Source: Volucribacter psittacicida
Lineage (GTDB): Bacteria; Pseudomonadota; Gammaproteobacteria; Enterobacterales; Pasteurellaceae
Direction: 5' to 3'
Assembly (NCBI RefSeq): GCF_004339025.1
Contig: NZ_SMFT01000002.1
Span: 62,001-126,000 of the forward strand
Length of the DNA stretch: 64,000 bases
The position numbers and the translations under genes were made by a program. Of this stretch, positions 57,174 through 64,000 are shown piece by piece. Under the pieces are notes generated by a model, which ran no database searches, had not been told where the DNA came from, and worked only from the letters and a program-made list of their open reading frames with translations. The stretch's first letter is position 1. Each line of letters starts with the position of its first letter.

Positions 57174-58883
57174 ATGTCAGAGGTTAGCACCTTTAATCGT
57201 TGTTGGGCAAAAGTCATTTTAGCCACCTTAGTAAAACAAGGTGTAGAGCATATTTGTATTGCCCCAGGTTCTCGTTCAACGCCCTTGACCTTAGAGGCGG
57301 CTCGCTTACAACAAAGTAAACAAGTGCGTTGCCATACCCATTTTGATGAACGAGGTTTAGGCTTTTTAGCCCTTGGTATTGCCAAATCCAGCCAATCGCC
57401 TGTTGCTGTCATTGTTACCTCAGGCACCGCAGCGGCTAACCTTTATCCAGCCGTTATAGAAGCTCGCCAAACAGGCGTCAATTTGATCCTACTTACTGCT
57501 GATCGCCCACCAGAACTCCTCGAGTGCGGTGCAAATCAAGCCATTTTACAAGCGAATTTATTCGCCAATTACCCTGTGGCACAACTTAATTTGCCTCGCC
57601 CAAGTGCGGATTATTCTGCTCAATGGCTCATTTCTTATATTAATCAAGCCTGCTTAACTCAACAGCAACAAGCAGGGGTTATTCATATTAATGTCCCTTT
57701 TGCGGAACCCTTATACCAAGCCAATGAACAACATATTCAACAACATCCTTGGTTACAACCGATCCAATCTTGGCTCAATCAACATAAAAACTGGATTAGC
57801 TTACAAGCACCTCATCAAGAAGTCCTGATTCACGAAAATTGGGACGCTTGGCGTAGCAAACGAGGGGTCGTGATCGTGGGACAAATTCCTCTGGCTCAAA
57901 GTATGGGACTTGCCACTTGGGCAAATACTCTAGGCTGGATTTTATTAACCGATATTCAATCCACCGTTGAACCAAGTTTACCTTATGCCGATATTTGGCT
58001 TGCTAATCAAACCGTAAGACAAAAATTGTTACAAGCGGATATTGTGATTCAAATGGGATCACAGATTATTAGCAAACGGATCAACCAATTCCTCGCCGAA
58101 TTTCAAGGGGAATTTTGGCTTGTAGATCCCAAAGCCAGACAATGTGATCCTTATCATCACAAACAAACCCGTTTTCAAGCCAAAATTCATCATTGGCTGC
58201 GTGCTCACCCACCATTACGGCAAAAAACTTGGTTGCTTGAACCACTGGCGTTGTCTAAATTCTGTGCTAATTTTATTGAGCAACAAGTGGGCGGAACATT
58301 AAATGAAGCCTCTTTGGCACATAATTTAGAGCGTGTATTACCAAGTAATGGCGTATTATTCCTAGGTAACAGCTTATTTATTCGTTTGGTGGACGCACTT
58401 TGTAAATTGCCTGAAGGCTACCCCGTTTACACCAACCGAGGTGCGAGTGGCATTGATGGCTTGTTAGCTACCGCAGCCGGTATTGGGATTGCCACCAATC
58501 AACCGCTAGTCGCAGTGCTTGGCGATACCTCTGCCCTTTATGATCTCAATTCATTGGCACTGTTTAAATCCGTTAATCAGCCTACCATTATTTTCATTAT
58601 TAATAATAATGGCGGAGCGATTTTTGATATGTTGCCTGTGGACGAAGAGGTAAAAAATCATTTTTATCGAATGCCACATCATCTTGAGTTCTCCCAAGCT
58701 GCCTCAATGTTTGATCTCAAATATGCACGCCCTTACACTTGGGCTGATTTAGGTTCAGTTTTAAAACAAGCCTATGGGCGGCGAGAAACCACCATCATTG
58801 AAATTAAAGTTAATCCAAGTGATGGCTCAAAACTTTACAAACAACTTATTGAACAAATTAGCCACGCAGTGATCGGAGTATAA
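57174..58883 (+). CDS. menD: SEPHCHC synthase MenD
   Basis: TPP-dependent enzyme of 569 residues that joins 2-oxoglutarate to isochorismate. The N-terminal GVEHICIAPGSRSTPLTLEA and HFDERGLGFLALGIAKSS carry the TPP glutamate. The middle TPP/Mg motif is GDTSALYDLNSLALFK, followed by NNNGGAIFDMLP. The length is near E. coli MenD (556). GGAGAA precedes the ATG. The next gene starts right after the stop codon. Confidence 0.96.
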   Translation: MSEVSTFNRCWAKVILATLVKQGVEHICIAPGSRSTPLTLEAARLQQSKQVRCHTHFDERGLGFLALGIAKSSQSPVAVIVTSGTAAANLYPAVIEARQTGVNLILLTADRPPELLECGANQAILQANLFANYPVAQLNLPRPSADYSAQWLISYINQACLTQQQQAGVIHINVPFAEPLYQANEQHIQQHPWLQPIQSWLNQHKNWISLQAPHQEVLIHENWDAWRSKRGVVIVGQIPLAQSMGLATWANTLGWILLTDIQSTVEPSLPYADIWLANQTVRQKLLQADIVIQMGSQIISKRINQFLAEFQGEFWLVDPKARQCDPYHHKQTRFQAKIHHWLRAHPPLRQKTWLLEPLALSKFCANFIEQQVGGTLNEASLAHNLERVLPSNGVLFLGNSLFIRLVDALCKLPEGYPVYTNRGASGIDGLLATAAGIGIATNQPLVAVLGDTSALYDLNSLALFKSVNQPTIIFIINNNGGAIFDMLPVDEEVKNHFYRMPHHLEFSQAASMFDLKYARPYTWADLGSVLKQAYGRRETTIIEIKVNPSDGSKLYKQLIEQISHAVIGV

Positions 58884-59675
58884 ATGTTATTGCCAAGCTC
58901 GACCGCCACGCCAAAAGGGCAAAAACCTTTGTTGGTGCTTTTACATGGCTTGCTTGGCGATAAACAAGATTGGCAGAAACTGATCCATTTTCTACCGCAC
59001 TTTGATTGTATTCCCTTAGATCTCCCTTTGCATGGCACACAGGATTGGCAAGCACAGCGAGCAAAAGTAAAGGATTTTCAACAAGCTTGTACCTTACTTA
59101 GCCAGCATATTCATGCAAAGGTACAACAACGCCCTTATTATCTCATAGGCTATTCACTCGGCGGACGTTTAGCCCTATATTGCTATTTTGCCAAGTTATT
59201 AGCGACCACATCATTACAGGGCTTAATTTTGGAGGGAGTTAATCTCGGCTTATCGGATCTCGCTCAACGCCAACAACGTTGGCAACAGGATCAACATTGG
59301 GCAAAGCGTTTTACTCATCAACCTATTCAACAGGTGCTTAATGACTGGTATCAACAACCTGTTTTTGCTCATCTTAACTCACAACAACGGCAACAGCTGA
59401 TTCAATTACGCCAACATAATAAAGGGCAAGCCATTTCCGATATGCTTACCGCCACCTCATTAGCCAAACAACCTGATTTCAGTGCAAAAGTGCGGTCTAT
59501 TTCGCTACCACTTTTTTATTTTTGTGGTGAAAAAGATCAAAAATTTCAACAAATCGCCCAACAAAATCAATTAGATCTCACCTTAATCCCCCAAGCAGGA
59601 CACAACGCCCACCAAGAAAACCCACAACAATTTGCAAGGTTGTTGATGGAGAAGTTGGGGGCAAGGGATAAATGA
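58884..59675 (+). CDS. menH: SHCHC synthase MenH
   Basis: An alpha/beta hydrolase of 263 residues that eliminates pyruvate from the MenD product. It has LLVLLHGLLGDKQDWQKL, the nucleophile elbow GYSLGGRLAL with its Ser, and HNAHQENPQQF near the C-terminus with the catalytic His. It directly abuts menD (no spacer), so translation is probably coupled. The later genes menC, menE and menB are not in the window. A USS copy near 59488 is internal. Confidence 0.93.
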   Translation: MLLPSSTATPKGQKPLLVLLHGLLGDKQDWQKLIHFLPHFDCIPLDLPLHGTQDWQAQRAKVKDFQQACTLLSQHIHAKVQQRPYYLIGYSLGGRLALYCYFAKLLATTSLQGLILEGVNLGLSDLAQRQQRWQQDQHWAKRFTHQPIQQVLNDWYQQPVFAHLNSQQRQQLIQLRQHNKGQAISDMLTATSLAKQPDFSAKVRSISLPLFYFCGEKDQKFQQIAQQNQLDLTLIPQAGHNAHQENPQQFARLLMEKLGARDK

Positions 59676-59702
59676 TATTTACATTTCCATACAATCCATT
59701 GC

Positions 59703-59730
59703 TTGCTTAAAAATAAAAATTTCTTAAAAT
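59703..59730 (+). promoter_or_regulatory. possible promoter of the TetR-RND operon
   Basis: TTGCTT (59703-59708), a 16-base spacer and TAAAAT (59725-59730), overlapping the repressor operator below. Tentative. Confidence 0.5.
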
Positions 59731-59745
59731 GAACGAACGTTCATT
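59728..59745. promoter_or_regulatory. TetR-type operator of the RND efflux operon
   Basis: AATGAACGAACGTTCATT is an inverted repeat with perfect 8-bp arms (AATGAACG/CGTTCATT) and a 2-base centre. Its position over the -10 region and 45 bases before the TetR gene suggest autoregulation. It resembles sites of AcrR-like repressors. Confidence 0.65.
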
Positions 59746-59769
59746 CACTTCGGTGAATTTTTTATTTTT
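59743..59769 (+). terminator. UUCG-loop hairpin with T run before the TetR gene
   Basis: ATTCAC (59743-59748), the loop TTCG and GTGAAT (59753-59758), followed by a run of T interrupted by one A. It shares its first 3 bases with the operator. It could end menF-menD-menH transcripts or lie in the leader of the efflux operon. Confidence 0.6.
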
Positions 59770-59789
59770 GGTTAAATATTATTCTATTT

Positions 59790-60359
59790 ATGCAAGTAAA
59801 ACCTGAAATGACAGAGGTGATTTTTTCGGCGACGGAGCGATTAATGGCAAAAGATGGTTTACATCATTTGTCTATGCATAAAATCGCGAAAGAAGCTGGA
59901 ATTTCACCGGGTACAATTTATATTCATTTTAAAAGTAAAGAAGATCTTTTAGAAAATCTAGCCATTCATATTTTTCAGCAATTTAATCAAGATTTAGCGA
60001 AGAATTATGATGAAAATTGTGATTTTTTTAGTCAATATCAACAATTTTGGTGGAATCTTTGGAATACGTTGAGTCAAAAGCCTGATACTGTATTAAATAT
60101 TTATCAATATCGTTCGTTGCCCGGTTTTGAGAAGTTAATGAAAGAATGTAATGAAGCTGAGGATCATATTTGGAATAAGTTTTGTGAAAAAGCAAAAAAA
60201 GCCAATGTATTATGTGATTTGCCTTCAGATATTTTGTTTGCTTTAAGTTTGGAAAGTGCCATTAATTTGGTGTTTAAAGCAGTTTATTTTAAACAGCAAC
60301 TTTCTAACTATTTATTAGAAAGCGTAATCCAACGTACTTGGATTGCTATTCAAAAATAA
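59790..60359 (+). CDS. TetR/AcrR-family repressor of the RND operon
   Basis: A 189-residue regulator with an N-terminal helix-turn-helix (about 10-55: HLSMHKIAKEAGISPGTIYIHFKSKEDLLENLA) and an all-helical ligand domain. It is the first gene of a presumed operon with a periplasmic adaptor and an RND pump, like H. influenzae HI0893-HI0895. It probably represses from the inverted repeat at 59728-59745 and is released by pump substrates. No Shine-Dalgarno of note before the ATG. Confidence 0.85.
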   Translation: MQVKPEMTEVIFSATERLMAKDGLHHLSMHKIAKEAGISPGTIYIHFKSKEDLLENLAIHIFQQFNQDLAKNYDENCDFFSQYQQFWWNLWNTLSQKPDTVLNIYQYRSLPGFEKLMKECNEAEDHIWNKFCEKAKKANVLCDLPSDILFALSLESAINLVFKAVYFKQQLSNYLLESVIQRTWIAIQK

Positions 60360-60389
60360 TCTTTTGTCGTTAATTATGGAGAAATCTTT

Positions 60390-61586
60390 ATGAATCAAGC
60401 TGAAACCAGTAAGCCGAAAAAGTCGCAAAATAGACTGATTAAGCTGGTATTACTGATTATTTTACTCGTTTTTGCGGGTGTTATTATCTTTGGATTTGTA
60501 AAAAGTAAAATGGTGGCTAACTATTTAGCTAATATGCCAGAAAATGCTAGCCCGGTTACCGCTTATAAAGTGGAATATGCCGAGTGGACACCTGTGATTA
60601 ATTCAACTGGTCTAGTTCGTCCAAATCAAGGTGCGATGTTAAGTGCGCAATCGGCAGGCACCGTCACAAACATTTTGATCCAGTCTGGTCAAAAGGTGAA
60701 AAAAGGCGATTTACTGGTAGAAATTGATAGCTCAGTAGAACAAGCTTCATTAAAACAGGCGGAAGCACAATTACCTGCCGCTCGTTTTACTTATCAACGT
60801 TACACTAACTTATTGAAAAGTAAAAGTGTTTCTCAATCTGAATTTGATAGTGCGAAAGCCACTTATGATGCTTTAGTGGCAGAAATTGAGTCCTTAAAAG
60901 CCAGTATTGAACGCCGCCAAATTTACGCTCCTTTTGATGGTCAAGCAGGGATTGTGAAAGTGAATGTGGGGGAATATATTACCGCAGGGACAGAAATTGT
61001 GCGGGTTGAAGATCGTTCAAGTATGAAAGTGGATTTTTCAGTGGCACAAAATGATTTAGAGAAATTAGCCTTAGGGCAAAAGGTAACTGCCACAGCGGAT
61101 GCGTTGTTAGGGGAAACCTTTGGGGCAAAAGTTACCGCTATTGAACCAGCCATTGACTCTGCAACAGGATTAATTACGGTACAAGCCACTTTTGATGCGG
61201 AATCAAGCCAAAAATTGTTATCTGGTATGTTTGTGCGTTTGCGTGTTGCCTTACCAACGGAAACCAATCAAATTATCCTACCTCAAGTAGCAATTACTTA
61301 TAATATGTACGGTGAAACCGCTTATATTTTGACCGCACTTTCTGATGAAGATAAGCAAAAACTGGCGGATAATAAAGATTTGGAGAGAATGTATCGAGCC
61401 AATCAAATTACAGTAACCACCAAAGATCGTCAGGGGATCTATGCTCAACTTGAAGGTAAAGACGTTAACGTTGGGGATTTAGTGGTAACGGGCGGTCAGC
61501 AGCGGTTAAGTAACAATAGCTTAGTCGTGGTTTCAGAGCAAGAAGGGGTTGGTACACAAGCACCAGCAACCAAAACCAATCTATAA
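60390..61586 (+). CDS. RND efflux periplasmic adaptor (AcrA-like)
   Basis: A 398-residue membrane-fusion protein. It has an N-terminal anchor helix (about 16-37) without a lipobox, unlike E. coli AcrA, a biotinyl-lipoyl half domain (SAGTVTNILIQSGQKVKKGDLL, about 90-112), a short coiled-coil hairpin, and a beta-barrel domain with VEPAID-type sequence (AIEPAIDSATGLITVQATF). It is gene 2 of the operon, 30 bases after the regulator and 15 before the pump. The family name and role are clear; substrates are not. Confidence 0.9.
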   Translation: MNQAETSKPKKSQNRLIKLVLLIILLVFAGVIIFGFVKSKMVANYLANMPENASPVTAYKVEYAEWTPVINSTGLVRPNQGAMLSAQSAGTVTNILIQSGQKVKKGDLLVEIDSSVEQASLKQAEAQLPAARFTYQRYTNLLKSKSVSQSEFDSAKATYDALVAEIESLKASIERRQIYAPFDGQAGIVKVNVGEYITAGTEIVRVEDRSSMKVDFSVAQNDLEKLALGQKVTATADALLGETFGAKVTAIEPAIDSATGLITVQATFDAESSQKLLSGMFVRLRVALPTETNQIILPQVAITYNMYGETAYILTALSDEDKQKLADNKDLERMYRANQITVTTKDRQGIYAQLEGKDVNVGDLVVTGGQQRLSNNSLVVVSEQEGVGTQAPATKTNL

Positions 61587-61601
61587 CGAAATAGGAATGA
61601 T

Positions 61602-64000
61602 ATGAGATTTACCGATATTTTTATTCGTCGTCCCGTATTGGCGATTTCCATTAGCATATTGATTGTGATTTTGGGATTACAAGCCATTTCTAAGCTAACG
61701 GTACGCGAATATCCGAAAATGACGACGACGGTGATTACCGTTAGCACCACTTATGCAGGGGCGGATGCAGGTTTGATGCAAGCCTTTGTTACCTCCACCT
61801 TGGAAGAAGCTATTGCTCAAGCAGATAATATTGATTATATGTCATCAAGCAGTGCACCAAGTAGCTCTACCATTACGGTAAAAATGAAGCTCAATACCGA
61901 TCCTAATGCAGCATTAGCGGATATTCTAGCTAAGGTGAACTCTGTGCGTTCGGAATTACCAAGTGGTATTGATGATCCTACCATTACCTCTTCTACAGGG
62001 GGAACGGGTATGATGTATTTGAGCTTTGTTTCTGATCGTCTTAGTGAACCACAAATTGTCGATTACATTGAACGCGTAGTAAAACCCCAATTCTTTACCA
62101 TTCAAGGGGTCGCAAAAGTTCAAATATACGGTGGCGAATATGCCTTACGCATTTGGCTAGATCCTGCTAAAATGGCGGCACAAAATCTTGCCACCACAAC
62201 GGTAATGACCGCATTATCTAACAATAACCTACAAACTGCCGCAGGAAGTTTCAACGGCTATTTTACCGTTTATAAAAATAAAGTAGAAACCACCACAAAG
62301 TCGGTGGAAGAATTAGGCAATGTAGTGGTTGCCAGCAATGGCGATAATCTTATTCGTTTAAAAGATATTGCTGAAATTACTTTAGATAAAGAAAGCGATA
62401 GCACAAGAGCCGCAGCCAATGGGCAAGATGCGGTTGTGCTAGGAATTGAAGCCGCACCAACAGCTAACCCACTCACTGTGGCAAAGGATATTTATCCATT
62501 ATTTGAAACCATTCAAACTAACTTACCCAATAGTATTAAGGCACAAATCCTCTATGATGCCACGATTTCAATTAATAATTCCATTAATGAAGTATTAAAA
62601 ACGATTGTAGAGGCAACGGTTATTGTTTTAGTGGTAATTACCTTATTTATTGGTTCTTTCCGTGCGATTTTAATTCCAATCATCACCATTCCAATTTCTT
62701 TAATTGGGGTAATTATGTTATTACAAGTTTTTGATTTCTCAATAAACTTAATGACCCTACTTGCCCTTATTTTGGCTATCGGCTTGGTAGTTGATGATGC
62801 TATCGTAGTATTAGAGAATGTGGATAGGCATATCAAATTAGGCGAAACACCATTCCGAGCAGCAATTATTGGCACAAGGGAAATTGCCGTGCCTGTTATT
62901 GCGATGACCTTAACCTTAGTGGCGGTTTATTCACCTATGGCATTAATGGGCGGAATTACAGGGGCATTATTTAAGGAATTTGCTCTCACTTTAGCAGGTG
63001 CGGTCTTTATCTCAGGTATTATTGCTTTGACCTTATCGCCAATGATGAGTAGCCGAATGTTAAAAGCCAATGGCAAACCAAGCCGTTTAGAACAACGTAT
63101 TGAGCATACCCTAGGCAAAGTCAATCGTGGCTATGAAGCGATCTTGGCAATAATGTTAGCAAATCGTAAATCAGTGATTGCCTTTGCGATAGGGATTTTC
63201 CTTACCTTGCCTATTATGTTTAAAATGCTGTCATCAGAGCTTACTCCAACTGAAGATAAAGGGGCATTTATGGCAATGGGAACCGCACCAGCCAATGTGA
63301 ATGTGGATTATGTTCAGGGGGCAATGAAACAATATGAAAATATTTTAAAAGACACACCAGAAGTCCATTATTCTCAAGTGATTGCGGGAGCACCGAATAC
63401 CAATCAATCTATTACCATTATTGTATTGGAAGATTGGGCTGAACGTAGCCGTACTCAAGCGGAAATAATGAAAGAACTCAATGCGAAAGCCGCATCTATT
63501 CCTGAGATGTCTATTACAGGTTTTGCATTCCCTGAAATTAATACAGGGGAACAAGGTGCTTCAGTGGGATTTGTCATTAGTACCGCCAATAGTTATACGA
63601 ATTTAGCGGAAGTTGTCGGCGATTTCCAACAAGCCATTCGAGAGTCAGGTAAGTTTGTCTATAATGACCTTGATCTCAAATTCAATACAGCTCAAATGAA
63701 AGTGGATATTGATAAAGAAAAAGCAGGGACTTATGGCATCACAATGGCACAAATTAGCTCTGTATTAGGAAGTTATTTATCGGGAGCAACCATTGAGCGT
63801 GTAAACATTGATGGACGTTCTTACAAAATTATTTCTCAAGTAAAACGTGATCAACGCTTATCGCCTGAAAGTTTTAACAATTACTATGTTACTGCAAGTA
63901 ATGGTAACTCAATTCCTTTAAGCAGCTTACTGACCGTAACCTTAGAAACACAGCCACTCTCTTTATCTAGTTTTAACCAGCTAAATGCTGCAGAAATTAG
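61602..64000 (+). CDS. RND multidrug efflux pump (AcrB-like), partial
   Basis: The first 799 residues of an inner-membrane pump of about 1030; the frame is open at the window end. It has the N-terminal MRFTDIFIRRPVLAISISIL, a porter domain (about 30-330), the first helix bundle with the proton-path Asp pair in LAIGLVVDDAIVVLENVDRH, and part of the second periplasmic domain. AGGAA is 6 bases before the ATG. It is the closest relative of H. influenzae HI0895 as far as memory allows. No outer-membrane channel gene is visible in the window. Confidence 0.93.
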   Translation, partial: MRFTDIFIRRPVLAISISILIVILGLQAISKLTVREYPKMTTTVITVSTTYAGADAGLMQAFVTSTLEEAIAQADNIDYMSSSSAPSSSTITVKMKLNTDPNAALADILAKVNSVRSELPSGIDDPTITSSTGGTGMMYLSFVSDRLSEPQIVDYIERVVKPQFFTIQGVAKVQIYGGEYALRIWLDPAKMAAQNLATTTVMTALSNNNLQTAAGSFNGYFTVYKNKVETTTKSVEELGNVVVASNGDNLIRLKDIAEITLDKESDSTRAAANGQDAVVLGIEAAPTANPLTVAKDIYPLFETIQTNLPNSIKAQILYDATISINNSINEVLKTIVEATVIVLVVITLFIGSFRAILIPIITIPISLIGVIMLLQVFDFSINLMTLLALILAIGLVVDDAIVVLENVDRHIKLGETPFRAAIIGTREIAVPVIAMTLTLVAVYSPMALMGGITGALFKEFALTLAGAVFISGIIALTLSPMMSSRMLKANGKPSRLEQRIEHTLGKVNRGYEAILAIMLANRKSVIAFAIGIFLTLPIMFKMLSSELTPTEDKGAFMAMGTAPANVNVDYVQGAMKQYENILKDTPEVHYSQVIAGAPNTNQSITIIVLEDWAERSRTQAEIMKELNAKAASIPEMSITGFAFPEINTGEQGASVGFVISTANSYTNLAEVVGDFQQAIRESGKFVYNDLDLKFNTAQMKVDIDKEKAGTYGITMAQISSVLGSYLSGATIERVNIDGRSYKIISQVKRDQRLSPESFNNYYVTASNGNSIPLSSLLTVTLETQPLSLSSFNQLNAAEI

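Noticed and set aside
61602-64000. Possible broken pump gene, since no stop codon is seen
   Set aside because: The frame is intact to the window edge and about 230 residues remain to the usual length; it is cut off by the window, not damaged.

Overview
This window is chromosomal DNA from a member of the Pasteurellaceae that uses the Haemophilus influenzae-type uptake signal. The core AAGTGCGGT or its complement occurs more than 30 times, both singly and as inverted pairs that form terminators. Base composition is AT-rich, and nearly every gene has a recognisable counterpart in H. influenzae (exbB-exbD-tonB, aceE-aceF-lpdA, coaBC-dut-slmA-yheU-crp, secDF, menF-menD-menH, acrRAB-like). The genus cannot be fixed from the sequence; Haemophilus, Avibacterium, Gallibacterium, Aggregatibacter and Pasteurella are all possible.

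Layout. 1-6.6 kb: an SLC13 transporter, argE, gdhA and the Fur-type exbB-exbD-tonB energy-coupling operon. 6.7-7.6 kb: a decayed transposase and a MITE. 7.6-14.1 kb: metF with a MetJ box, folX, a DUF945 envelope protein, trhP, a candidate small RNA, tRNA-Ile2(CAT), a SirB2-like protein and about 0.7 kb of unrecognised DNA. 14.1-20.3 kb: the pyruvate dehydrogenase operon aceE-aceF-lpdA on the minus strand. 20.7-28.4 kb: coaBC-dut-slmA-yheU-crp, a methyltransferase, a phosphopantetheinyl transferase, nudF, cpdA and xerD. 28.4-33.1 kb: an LrgA/LrgB pair, a secreted nuclease, a cysteine desulfurase with its SufE-type partner, the sirtuin cobB and an IS630 remnant. 33.2-37.3 kb: hemerythrin and TusA-like genes, then yajC-secD-secF. 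37.6-43.5 kb: hflK-hflC, a cystine-type ABC importer and brnQ. 43.6-45.8 kb: three tRNA-Val(TAC), gltX and tRNA-Ala(GGC). 45.9-54.5 kb: corB-like, ypjD, rppH, a TSUP exporter, lgt, thyA, rdgC, proC and an HcaT-like MFS gene. 54.5-64 kb: alaA, the early menaquinone genes menF-menD-menH, and a TetR-RND efflux operon whose pump gene runs off the window.

Physiology. The genes fit a facultative respirer. Pyruvate dehydrogenase feeds acetyl-CoA, menaquinone synthesis supports anaerobic respiration, TonB/ExbBD powers uptake of iron or haem, and Crp with CpdA sets the cAMP response. SecDF-YajC, HflKC and Lgt handle protein export, membrane quality control and lipoprotein maturation.

The window is mostly ordinary core genome, and I do not see a clear new multi-gene system. 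The most unusual material is between the genes: a family of short palindromic MITEs with TATAGT/ACTATA ends that resemble the end of the local IS630 remnant, one of which forms a terminator; a second family of 40-bp palindromes built from GGTRTAATGGACAAAA arms; a promoter-plus-terminator unit that looks like an unannotated small RNA; a glutamine-rich tail on Crp; and a repressor operator abutting a terminator-like hairpin in front of the RND operon.
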